Shown here: piece after piece, positions 9,112 through 16,784 of the stretch
Position numbering within the stretch: the first letter of the stretch is position 1
Layout of the letters: the number at the start of each line of letters is the position of its first letter
Assembly: GCF_014284235.1 (NCBI RefSeq)
Contig: NZ_JACOGD010000004.1
Coordinates: 372,001-436,000 of the forward strand
Source: Cognatundibacterium curvum
Lineage (GTDB): Bacteria; Pseudomonadota; Gammaproteobacteria; Burkholderiales; Burkholderiaceae_D
Length of the DNA: 64,000 nucleotides
Direction of reading: 5' to 3'
Position numbers and translations under genes: made by a program
Notes under the pieces: model-generated
Database searches by the model: none
What the model was told of the DNA's origin: nothing
Seen by the model: the letters and a program-made list of their open reading frames with translations, nothing else

Positions 9112-9408
9112 TTACGCACCTTCCTGATGCTGCGGATCAGTGGATTTCTGCGCCGCATCAGGCTCGGTAATCAGATCCGGCTGAGCCATCAATGCAGCAA
9201 ATTCTTCTGCATCAATACCAATGATTACCGGCTCTTCACAACGACCTGCAGCCGACTCAATTGCGGCACCCGCCATGTCAACCAAACCCGCTTTTGCTAG
9301 ATTCACAATCACCGACTCAGGACCAACTACAATACAACCGCAACCGGCATTTTCATAAGGCAGCGCAGACAACGCCAGCGCTGCAACCATACCTTTTTTT
9401 ACTTTCAT
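9112..9408 (-). CDS. Small phage protein after the capsid gene, function unknown
   Basis: A 98-residue protein starting MKVKKGMVAALALSALPYEN. The ATG at 9406-9408 has GAAGGAG six bases upstream, so earlier in-frame starts are rejected. It ends two bases before the connector start region and lies between capsid and gp6. The C-terminal half is acidic. The Gly/Cys pair AGCGCIVVGPE is notable but no family is recognised. A capsid accessory or connector role is possible from position only. Confidence 0.7.
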   Translation of the reverse strand: MKVKKGMVAALALSALPYENAGCGCIVVGPESVIVNLAKAGLVDMAGAAIESAAGRCEEPVIIGIDAEEFAALMAQPDLITEPDAAQKSTDPQHQEGA

Positions 9409-9447
9409 GCTTTTCTCCTTCGCCCGAACCATGCCGGGCAATCATGG

Positions 9448-10656
9448 TTAAGTTGCGGAATGCTGGTAAGCAGACACAGAGTTAATGTCCAGCAAATTGC
9501 CACCGGAACGGCAGAACGCCATAAAACCAACCTGACCCAGACGCGCATAGTTAGAATCATCAAAACGCATAAATGTGACGTCCATTGCATCACGAATCAT
9601 GTAGTTTTTATGCACACCGAATGTCATTGACTTAGCGCTCGCAGCAGGCGCAGCGTAGTCATTGTTGATGTTCAACTTAAAGCCCATCAGCTCATCAGCA
9701 CCTTCAACCGAGATACCTTTGTCATAAGAAGGCGTCCAGATTGGACGACCGTTACCATCCTTCATCTTACGAACGACTTTGCGACCTGCCTGCGACATCA
9801 TCCAGCTGAGATCACCCTGCTCCGCATAAGCAATATCCATTGATTCAATCAACTCAACCAAGTCGTCATAGGTGTATGTGGTCGTTGAGCCCGTCTGACC
9901 AATACGACGCACTACCGCCTTTGCCAGCAATCCGTCCGGCTCAGTACCGCCAGCACCATTGGTGAACTTCAGATTTTGGATACGACCGATACGGGTACGA
10001 ATACGACGATTCAGCAAACCAAGCAGATCAACTGTTGTATCCTGTACAAGCTCAATCGGGACAACGATCACTTTTGAGCTGAACTTAAATACATTCAACG
10101 GCACCGAAAAGAATGACGCATCTTGTCCACTGACTTGCGAATTCTGATCAACAATCTCACCGATCTCCACCGTGCCGTCAGTACCAGGATATGAAAGCGG
10201 CTGGCCATTCGCCGTGCGAATACTGTCCGCTACACGGCGAATGCCATTAAAGTCTTTCAGAAGCTCAATAACGGTTGATGAAATCTGCGCAGGAACAGTA
10301 AAACCACCCTGAGAACCAGTCGTTGTTGTCATCGTGTTCTGCACAATCGCCTGCTCGTCGGGCGTCCAATGCTTCTCCGCCTTGCGCAAGTAAATTTCAA
10401 CTGCTTTGTTTTGCACAGACTTTTTATCATCTGTGTTCAGCGCAGGCACGGCATCTTTAAACGAATTTTCAGCAGTCAGATTATTCAGTTTTTCGATCGA
10501 CGAAATTTTGCGATCAATCGCTTCGATGTCTGCCGCGATATTGTCGAATTTTTGCTGCGATTCGTTTGTCCACTTTTTCTCGCCCTGATCAGCGAGCAAT
10601 TTATTAGCCTGACGCGCCAGCTCGGCACGTTCGTTACGCAGTTCTTGAATTGACAT
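9448..10656 (-). CDS. Major capsid protein (HK97 fold)
   Basis: A 402-residue HK97-type capsid protein. Residues 1 to about 100 form a charged helical delta domain (ELRNERAELARQANKLL) that acts as internal scaffold and is normally removed by the maturation protease. The rest carries the shell fold, with segments such as QGGFTVPAQISSTVIELL, LGLLNRRIRTRIGRIQN and YNYARLGQVGF-like C-terminal strands. The ATG at 10654-10656 has AAGGGAG upstream. The protease and portal genes directly precede it, and a terminator separates it from the protease gene. Confidence 0.95.
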   Translation of the reverse strand: MSIQELRNERAELARQANKLLADQGEKKWTNESQQKFDNIAADIEAIDRKISSIEKLNNLTAENSFKDAVPALNTDDKKSVQNKAVEIYLRKAEKHWTPDEQAIVQNTMTTTTGSQGGFTVPAQISSTVIELLKDFNGIRRVADSIRTANGQPLSYPGTDGTVEIGEIVDQNSQVSGQDASFFSVPLNVFKFSSKVIVVPIELVQDTTVDLLGLLNRRIRTRIGRIQNLKFTNGAGGTEPDGLLAKAVVRRIGQTGSTTTYTYDDLVELIESMDIAYAEQGDLSWMMSQAGRKVVRKMKDGNGRPIWTPSYDKGISVEGADELMGFKLNINNDYAAPAASAKSMTFGVHKNYMIRDAMDVTFMRFDDSNYARLGQVGFMAFCRSGGNLLDINSVSAYQHSAT

Positions 10657-10674
10657 AAGCACTCCCTTTTTTCG

Positions 10675-10706
10675 GAAAATAAAAAAGCCACCCAAATGAG
10701 TGGCTT
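10675..10706 (-). terminator. Intrinsic terminator between protease and capsid genes
   Basis: A 9-bp stem with one G-U pair (10685-10693 with 10698-10706) and a minus-strand T-rich tract at 10675-10686. It lies just upstream of the capsid ribosome site. Confidence 0.75.
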
Positions 10707-10726
10707 GCTTTTGGACTGACTGAATG

Positions 10727-11476
10727 TCAGTGAATACCCAGCACTTTCATACGTCGCTGGCTGTTTTCAAAATGACGCTTAGTAGCTTCGCCGAGCGCCT
10801 TATCTTCTGCTTTGTTTTTCAGTTTTGCTGGTACATTGTTATAGACATCCAGCACAAAACCGTTTTGAACATCATCCGGATCATCGTCTGACTCTTCATC
10901 ATCGCCATCAGTCAATCCATCTGCCATACCTGCCGCAATCGCCTCCTCTGCAGAGAACCATGTTTCGGCATTCATCCATGCTTTTACATCGTCGATTGAT
11001 TTACCCGACTTAGCGGCATAATCAGCTGCAATGGTGTTATCCATCCTGTCCAGCAACTTGACTGTTTCCGCCAAATCATTCTTATCACCCGCAGCGTATG
11101 TCCACGCATTGTGAATCATCAGATATGCACCTGACGCCATCTGTATCTTATCGCACGCGTAAAGAATGGTTGTCGCAGCACTGGCAGCAATACTATCAAC
11201 AATACCTATGACCTCACCTTCATATGACTTCAGCAATGACGCGATTGCACGCCCCTCAAACGCATCACCACCAGGCGAATTGAAACGCACTGTCAGCGCC
11301 TCCCCCTTTAAATCAGCCAATAAACTGGCGACGCTCTCAGCACTGATGCCATACCAGGAATCAATCACATCATAGATATACAGCACCGGCCCTACAGGAC
11401 CATTTTTTAGCTTTAACGCATTACGCGGCTTTGTCTGTTCATTACGCAGCAAATTTGCAAAATTAATCTTTTTCAC
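10727..11476 (-). CDS. ClpP-like head maturation protease
   Basis: A 249-residue serine protease of the ClpP fold (S14/S49 prohead type) that processes the capsid delta domain. The nucleophile is Ser99 in DSIAASAA and the histidine is His122 in LMIHNAW; the oxyanion region is FNSPGGDAFEG at 66-75. The acidic C-terminal tail (DGDDEESDDDPDD) is typical of prohead proteases. The likely start is GTG at 11474-11476 after GGGGGTAAGA; it overlaps the portal gene by 14 bases. Confidence 0.92.
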   Translation of the reverse strand: MKKINFANLLRNEQTKPRNALKLKNGPVGPVLYIYDVIDSWYGISAESVASLLADLKGEALTVRFNSPGGDAFEGRAIASLLKSYEGEVIGIVDSIAASAATTILYACDKIQMASGAYLMIHNAWTYAAGDKNDLAETVKLLDRMDNTIAADYAAKSGKSIDDVKAWMNAETWFSAEEAIAAGMADGLTDGDDEESDDDPDDVQNGFVLDVYNNVPAKLKNKAEDKALGEATKRHFENSQRRMKVLGIH

Positions 11477-12710
11477 TCTTACCCCCTGTTGTCTTACCTG
11501 CATTCGGATCGAACAGCACATCACCACCCGGTACCGGAGCCAGATTTCTGCGCCCACGTACTTCGTTTGTTGTCATCCAGCCGGGTCCAGAGCCGGGACC
11601 ACCCAGCGCACCACGGAAAAACTCGCCTTGTGTTTTCGCGTCACCTTCCAACATCGACGATCGGTCAAATTCAAAAAACATTCCGGTACCGCGCATGAGC
11701 TTGTGATTAATCTCTTCCTCGATCTTCACCAGGCGCGGATTTAATGTGTATGTCAGAAATCCACGGTTAATCGATTCGATACCACTACCCCAGCTAGTAC
11801 TTGCCGATGTTTCACCGATCATATGTGGCGGTACACCGAAGGCCCGGCAAATGTCGATTACCTGAAATTTCCGCGCTTCCAGCAGCTGCGCATCTGAAGC
11901 CGTGATTGACACATTTTCAGAACTTATCCCAGGCGGCAAAATCAACGGATGCTTATGCGCGTTACGTAGCCCCCCGAATAACTCCCGAATCTGAGCGCGA
12001 AGAAAGTCGATTTTCTTCTGGTCCATACCGCCAGAATCTTGCTTCAGCACGAGCGACGCATGCGCCCCATCCGCAAAGTATCGACCAGAGTACTCATCCA
12101 TCGCCAGCGCGTTACCAATCGCGTTTTTTGCGCCCCAACTAATGACAGACATGCTTGACAATCCGTTGAACCCATAGCCAGCAAAATGTAATACATCATC
12201 CATATCCCAGCCTTTCATTGAAAGACCATCTGATACGGCATACACAATACGACTTTCGAGAGTAGGCTCCTGCTTAATCGGATTACAAACCTCCCATGGC
12301 ACCTGGATCAGCTCTTTCACCTCGCCCATGCGATTGCGTTTAATAAGCATGTAACCGTCACCGCGCAGCATGACGTAGAGCATCGCCTTAAACTTTGCAT
12401 CTGCCGCCGTCCACGCAGCAGAGGGACGCTCATTCAATAGCGCATGCACTGGATGATCATGCACTTCGTCCCGCACCGTCTTAGTTCGCTTATACAACCC
12501 GAGCGGCAATGTCGATATTGCGCCCGCCACTTTATCGCAGCATGCATAGACCGTCGCCAAGCGCTGCGCATTCTCCGGCGTCACATACACACCAGCAGAT
12601 GCTGGCATTCCAGAAAGGAATTCAAGTGACTGCGCACTATTCCACGGAATCTGTGTTTCATTTTTCGGAGCAAATCCGAGCGCACTTTTGACACTGTTAA
12701 GCCATTTCAT
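11463..12710 (-). CDS. Portal protein (HK97 family)
   Basis: A 415-residue portal of the HK97 type. It forms the dodecameric ring at one capsid vertex through which DNA enters. Typical segments are RLATVYACCDKVAGAISTLP near 50, RGDGYMLIKRN near 118, and SWGSGIESINRGFLTYTLNP in the C-terminal half. The ATG at 12708-12710 follows GGAGGGG and shares one base with the terminase stop (TAATG), which indicates coupling. Confidence 0.95.
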   Translation of the reverse strand: MKWLNSVKSALGFAPKNETQIPWNSAQSLEFLSGMPASAGVYVTPENAQRLATVYACCDKVAGAISTLPLGLYKRTKTVRDEVHDHPVHALLNERPSAAWTAADAKFKAMLYVMLRGDGYMLIKRNRMGEVKELIQVPWEVCNPIKQEPTLESRIVYAVSDGLSMKGWDMDDVLHFAGYGFNGLSSMSVISWGAKNAIGNALAMDEYSGRYFADGAHASLVLKQDSGGMDQKKIDFLRAQIRELFGGLRNAHKHPLILPPGISSENVSITASDAQLLEARKFQVIDICRAFGVPPHMIGETSASTSWGSGIESINRGFLTYTLNPRLVKIEEEINHKLMRGTGMFFEFDRSSMLEGDAKTQGEFFRGALGGPGSGPGWMTTNEVRGRRNLAPVPGGDVLFDPNAGKTTGGKSEKD

Positions 12711-14542
12711 TACCCCTCCGTTTTCCATACCGCGTTAAACTCAGCAACCGGCTCAGACGCTAACGCACAGGCCATGACTGTCGCGACCACACCGTCTATT
12801 CGTCCATTTTGTTGAGATCGTTTCTTATCCGGCCTGTAGTTGCCGTTTGTGTCGTAGAGCATGGATACATTCACTGCATTCCAGCGCAATACTGGATTAC
12901 CACTATGCTGCAATCGCCCGCTGTAAATCAGCTCATCCAGTGCTTTTGTGCCGGGATACATACCTCCAGTGTTCTGCGGAATTTCGAACATCGGAGCACC
13001 CAAATCCATCAGCTCATTCACCAGCTGCAGCGCATTCCAGCGGTCATAGCCGATTTTTTGAACATCGTAGTCGCGCAGGGATTCGAGGATCACTCGCTTG
13101 ACGACAGCGTAATCCGTGACATTGCCATCCGTAGCAGTCAACCACCCAGCATCCTGCCAGGCCGCATACGGCGCTTTATCGTTATGTGCCTCGTTGTCAA
13201 TTTTTGATTGCGGGCAAAAGAACCAAACCAGCACATACCAGGGCTCATCCGGCTCATCTGACGGAAACACTAACGAATAGGCCGTCAAGTCTCGCGTAGA
13301 CGCTAAGTCCAGACCACCATAACAGCGCCGCCCTCGCAATATCTCCGGATCAAATTTTTTACCGCACGAATCCCACACATCCAGGTCGTAATAACCATCC
13401 GCGCTGTTACACCAGATATTGAGATCCTTGGTCATAAAGTTGACTCGCGCACCGGGCGTGCGCTTGGCCTTCAACGCCTGAGTACGCATGTAGTCAATTT
13501 GCTTTGACATACCGAGCCCAGGATTAGCCTTACACCAGACGCGCTCATCGAATGGATCATCTCCACGGTCCAACGTGTAGACATAACCAAAAAACGAATC
13601 ATCTTCCGCATCACCGCGCAATACAGCCAGGCAGTAATCGCGAATCTCCACGCAGATGCCATCCAGGATGAATCCGGATGTTGTAATCGCCGATAGCAGC
13701 GGAGCCTTTCGCGCACCCAGCGCAGACTCCATTACATCCCAAACCCCGCGAGACTTCTGCGCATGCAACTCATCAAACAAGATCGCGTATGGATTCAAGC
13801 CGTCCAGGTTCTCTTCCATCGCTGGCAATGGCGCAAACACGGATGTGTCATAGACAATCTTTTCCTGATTCAGGCCAGAAAAGACTTTGAACGACTTTGC
13901 GATACGCGGCGACTTTCGACACCACTTTGCAACGTTGTCGAAGGCTGGTTTAAAAACCGTTTTGGCCTGCTCCCTGGTCGTCGCGACCGCATACACCTCG
14001 GCACCGATCTCACCATCCATAGCCAGCAAGTACATCCCCTGCGGCCCCTTCCAGGTCGACTTCCCATTTTTCCGCGCCACCTCTTCGTATGCCCGCGTGA
14101 ATCGGCGATAGCCATCAGCTCTACGCCAACCGTACAGCACAGCAGTCCAGAACTTCTGCCACGGATCCAGCAGAATCGGCTGCCCTGCTAACGGACCTTT
14201 TATGTGCACGAAAAAGCGCTCGATGAAATCGATGATGTGAAGCGCATGCTCTGACGAAAAGTTGAGCCCGCGTTTTGCGCCGGTCTGCAAGTCCCTGTAA
14301 TGGCGCACTACCGCAAGATAAACATACTCACCAACAACAACCTGCCCACGCAGAACAGGCAAGCCGTAACGCTCGTCCCACTCATGCAGCTGCGCCGGGA
14401 TTAGTGCGGCGGCTTTCTTGCTGGAGAGGATAAACCGTGGCTTACTAAGTCTTGGAAGAGATCGTCCTGACCGCTTACTGCCCCTGTTTCTTTTTTGACC
14501 CGGGCCAGCGATGGAATCGTTAAACATGCTTTTGGCAACCAT
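12710..14542 (-). CDS. terL: Terminase large subunit
   Basis: A 610-residue packaging motor with an ATPase and a nuclease half. The Walker A-like motif is VARKNGKST near residue 155; Walker B is AILFDELHA near 253. The nuclease region starts at YGGLDLASTRDLTAYSL near 400. It belongs to the Terminase_1 group common in HK97-like phages. The ATG at 14540-14542 has GGAG eight bases upstream and is preferred, although this makes a 142-base overlap with the small subunit; a start further in is possible. Confidence 0.95.
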   Translation of the reverse strand: MVAKSMFNDSIAGPGQKRNRGSKRSGRSLPRLSKPRFILSSKKAAALIPAQLHEWDERYGLPVLRGQVVVGEYVYLAVVRHYRDLQTGAKRGLNFSSEHALHIIDFIERFFVHIKGPLAGQPILLDPWQKFWTAVLYGWRRADGYRRFTRAYEEVARKNGKSTWKGPQGMYLLAMDGEIGAEVYAVATTREQAKTVFKPAFDNVAKWCRKSPRIAKSFKVFSGLNQEKIVYDTSVFAPLPAMEENLDGLNPYAILFDELHAQKSRGVWDVMESALGARKAPLLSAITTSGFILDGICVEIRDYCLAVLRGDAEDDSFFGYVYTLDRGDDPFDERVWCKANPGLGMSKQIDYMRTQALKAKRTPGARVNFMTKDLNIWCNSADGYYDLDVWDSCGKKFDPEILRGRRCYGGLDLASTRDLTAYSLVFPSDEPDEPWYVLVWFFCPQSKIDNEAHNDKAPYAAWQDAGWLTATDGNVTDYAVVKRVILESLRDYDVQKIGYDRWNALQLVNELMDLGAPMFEIPQNTGGMYPGTKALDELIYSGRLQHSGNPVLRWNAVNVSMLYDTNGNYRPDKKRSQQNGRIDGVVATVMACALASEPVAEFNAVWKTEG

Positions 14543-14874
14543 TGCCCCAACTCCATTTTTAGCCGCTTCTCGTCTTCCGCCCACGGCGCAGCCTGCGCCC
14601 AGCCAGACTTTGCGACTTGCGTGCGCCCCTTTTCCTCACACTCGCGCAGCGCATACAACCACTGCCGGTACGTTCGCACGATAACCGCCAACGGCATGCC
14701 TGCGGTCATATGCTCCAGCCCGGCATCACGCAGGACGCAGCACAGGTACTCATAAATCTTTTTCTCATCACCGTCAAAATCCATGCCTGGCGGCGGCTCT
14801 GGCGAATTGATAATCGTCCGCGCAGCATTACCTACTGCAGGCGGCGATGCTGCAAAACTATAATCATCACTCAC
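14401..14874 (-). CDS. terS: Terminase small subunit (P27 family-like)
   Basis: A 157-residue protein upstream of and overlapping terL. It recognises the packaging site and loads the motor. The sequence EKKIYEYLCCVLRDAGLEHMTAG followed by a helical region and Trp-containing segments resembles phage P27-type small terminases. It begins with GTG (AAAGTGAGTGATG) seven bases after GGAG. The C-terminal 50 residues are encoded in a region that also codes for the terL N-terminus in another frame. Confidence 0.85.
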   Translation of the reverse strand: MSDDYSFAASPPAVGNAARTIINSPEPPPGMDFDGDEKKIYEYLCCVLRDAGLEHMTAGMPLAVIVRTYRQWLYALRECEEKGRTQVAKSGWAQAAPWAEDEKRLKMELGQWLPKACLTIPSLARVKKETGAVSGQDDLFQDLVSHGLSSPARKPPH

Positions 14875-14977
14875 TTTGATTCTCCACTGAGATACACCTT
14901 AAACCCCCGGGGGGTAGTTTTCTCTTCGCGAAAAAATCAACCTGGGCGTCCGGTTTCCAGCAATCTGCCGCAGACTT

Positions 14978-15352
14978 TTACCACCCCACCCCGTTTGATT
15001 TTTTCCTTGCGCGGCCACGCTTTGCCTCAGCCTTAGACTTTGCGTCATGACAGGCATCGCACAGACCTTGCACGTTCTTTGGAACGTCCTCACCGCCTTC
15101 AGACAATGGGACGATATGATCGCGCTGTGTCGCAGCTGTAATGCGATCATTGCGCCTGCACTCAGCGCACAATGGATCAGCCCTGAACAACTGCTCACGC
15201 AACTCCTGCAAGCGGCGGCCAGTGATGCGCTTAGCCACATCCTTGCGCTTCTGCCACTTTTGATATTGATGCGCAGCGCATCGACCAGAGCCATCAGACA
15301 CATACTGATAGCAACCAACCATCGTGCATTTACGCGGCGCTGATACTGGCAT
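14978..15352 (-). CDS. HNH endonuclease, packaging-associated
   Basis: A 124-residue HNH nuclease. Metal-site cysteines are in CAECRR and CDACHD, and the active segment is QRDHIVPLSEGGEDVPKNVQGLC near residues 76-98. HNH proteins encoded next to terminase in HK97-like phages stimulate cohesive-end cleavage by the terminase, so this is probably part of the packaging machine. The ATG at 15350-15352 follows GGTGG. A strong terminator hairpin ends about ten bases upstream, so expression seems to need readthrough. Confidence 0.9.
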   Translation of the reverse strand: MPVSAPRKCTMVGCYQYVSDGSGRCAAHQYQKWQKRKDVAKRITGRRLQELREQLFRADPLCAECRRNDRITAATQRDHIVPLSEGGEDVPKNVQGLCDACHDAKSKAEAKRGRARKKSNGVGW

Positions 15353-15361
15353 ACATCCACC

Positions 15362-15393
15362 ATAAAAAAACCCCAGCTGCGGTCGCAGCCAGG
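15362..15393 (-). terminator. Intrinsic terminator just upstream of HNH gene
   Basis: A 10-bp stem with two G-U pairs in a GC-rich hairpin, followed on the minus strand by seven T at 15362-15368. It faces the late genes. Confidence 0.8.
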
Positions 15394-15463
15394 GCGAAGG
15401 CTAAATTACAGTCAAGGAGACACCATGCAACAGTACATACGTCTGCACTGATTGTCTGAAAAC

Positions 15464-15497
15464 AAAAAAGCCCTGAAGACCAAAGTCTGTCAGGGCT
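15464..15497 (-). terminator. Intrinsic terminator downstream of Q-like gene
   Basis: Stem AGCCCTGA/TCAGGGCT (15469-15476 with 15490-15497) with an inner AGAC/GTCT extension, followed on the minus strand by TTTTTTG. The second of two tandem terminators lies 70 bases downstream. Confidence 0.82.
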
Positions 15498-15551
15498 ACT
15501 CTTTTGCTAGGCGCGACAACACACCCTTTTGAGGTGCGTGATACGGCGCGG

Positions 15552-16130
15552 TTATCCGGCAAATAAATTTAAATTGTCAGGTCGAATTATAGCCGCATTT
15601 TTTTCGCGTTCAAGTATTTGTTTCAAACTTGTCCTTGCCTTCCACAACGTCAACGTCAGATTTTGACGCCCGCGCAGCTTCAAACGATTGCGGATGTACT
15701 CATCTTTGTGACGATATACGTAACGCATCAACAACGCTTGTTTTTGCTGGTGATCAATGAGTTTTGCCCAAGCGCTCTCAATCAACAATGCATCCTGATG
15801 GCGCAGTTCAGCCAGCGCCTGATCTTCGATCTGTTGCAGCATAGTCTTATGCTCGATCAATCCGCGCATAATAAGCTCACGTCGGAATTCTGAATTTCGA
15901 ATCTCATAATATCGGGTCGCCCAAAATGTTGACGCCTGCGACGAACTTGTATTCACGGGATTAACAACATTCCCCCAATCAACCAATCGCAATTCCATAT
16001 CCCTATCTCTTTCACCAATTTGCGGAACCGGCCTCTTATACGCAGGCGTTTCGACTTCTTCGTATTTATCATTCTGATAGTCATCAACGCCTGACCTGCA
16101 AACTAAAATTTTTGACTTACTTTTACGCAT
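15552..16130 (-). CDS. Candidate late gene regulator (Q-like antiterminator)
   Basis: A 192-residue basic protein. Its C-terminal third (KQALLMRYVYRHKDEYIRN, then a helical segment with WKARTSLKQILERE) looks like the sigma-like or HTH end of phage late regulators and Q-type antiterminators. It is encoded directly upstream of two strong terminators and the packaging genes, which is where Q genes sit. The ATG at 16128-16130 overlaps its neighbour by 8 bases and follows GAGAGG. No family match is certain; the call combines fold impression with position. Confidence 0.55.
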   Translation of the reverse strand: MRKSKSKILVCRSGVDDYQNDKYEEVETPAYKRPVPQIGERDRDMELRLVDWGNVVNPVNTSSSQASTFWATRYYEIRNSEFRRELIMRGLIEHKTMLQQIEDQALAELRHQDALLIESAWAKLIDHQQKQALLMRYVYRHKDEYIRNRLKLRGRQNLTLTLWKARTSLKQILEREKNAAIIRPDNLNLFAG

Positions 16131-16485
16131 GCCTTGCCTCTCTCAAAATTTTACGTAACTGCTTCGCTCTTTCCCGCGCTTCCTCATGATCCTGCTCATC
16201 CACCACTTCAATCTCAATCCCGATACTGTTTGCAAACTCGGTTGCATCAATCATCCACTGCGGATCGCGGCGATAGCATCTGTCTAACTCATCCCAGCAA
16301 ATCACTGTTGTCACCGTTGTTTCTGGCGTGCCGAAGGTGCGGTGGTTTTCCATTGCAAAGAACTGCCCCGGCTGCCCTTCCATCGCATTTCTGATCATTG
16401 TATTCACCACATCTACCCCTAACTGCTTGCGCATCCTATCGATTCGCGCAGCGGTCACTGGCATTACGTCCCTGAGCGTCGTCAT
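16123..16485 (-). CDS. Phage protein of unknown function
   Basis: A 120-residue protein starting MTTLRDVMPVTAARID. The ATG follows AGGAGTTGAT. The C-terminal third is highly charged (DEQDHEEARERAKQLRKIL) and probably a coiled coil. It precedes the Q-like gene with an 8-base overlap, so both belong to one transcript. No family is recognised. Confidence 0.7.
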   Translation of the reverse strand: MTTLRDVMPVTAARIDRMRKQLGVDVVNTMIRNAMEGQPGQFFAMENHRTFGTPETTVTTVICWDELDRCYRRDPQWMIDATEFANSIGIEIEVVDEQDHEEARERAKQLRKILREARHA

Positions 16486-16784
16486 ATCAACTCCTGCGCA
16501 CCAGTTAACAGCGTCTTACACTTGACACCACTGACCCTGATACGCTGAAACCCGCATGAATATTGATGTTTAACAGGGTTAACAGGGTTAACACGGTGAA
16601 TACACACACGTGAGAGAAATTCTATTTTTTTCAGAATTAAGTAATTGAGGCATTTTTCTACGCGCACGTGCGCGGACGACACTGTTAACCCTGTTAACCC
16701 TGTTAAACCCGCATGGATATTGGCTTTGCGCGTAACAGCATCAAACCGGCACAGTGAAAACCCTGATATAAACGGCGCGATCAT
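16482..16784 (-). CDS. Doubtful 100-residue frame over an inverted repeat
   Basis: The frame links its neighbours by perfect ATGA overlaps at both ends (16781-16784 and 16482-16485), which favours translation. Against this, its protein is mostly the readout of the palindromic repeat (GLTGLTGLT and VNPVNPV) and has no recognisable fold. It could be a coupling frame that carries ribosomes across a structured element rather than a functional protein. Confidence 0.35.
   Translation of the reverse strand: MIAPFISGFSLCRFDAVTRKANIHAGLTGLTGLTVSSAHVRVEKCLNYLILKKIEFLSRVCIHRVNPVNPVKHQYSCGFQRIRVSGVKCKTLLTGAQELI
16568..16708. repeat. Iteron-like long inverted repeat beside the primase gene
   Basis: Two perfect 26-bp arms (16568-16593 and 16683-16708), each holding nearly three copies of a GTTAACAGG unit in opposite directions. 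An 89-bp spacer contains the perfect 14-bp palindrome CGCGCACGTGCGCG (16661-16674). A 15-of-18 direct repeat beginning CCCGCATG flanks both arms (from 16551 and 16708). It lies immediately downstream of the primase-helicase stop. A replication origin or regulator site is likely. Confidence 0.75.

Noticed and set aside
14899-15363. A 154-codon minus-strand frame overlapping the HNH gene
   Set aside because: The competing frame (14978-15352) has intact HNH motifs; this one has none.
16568-16708. CRISPR array at the GTTAACAGG repeats
   Set aside because: Units are 9 bp without spacers and run in opposite directions on the two arms; no cas genes are near.
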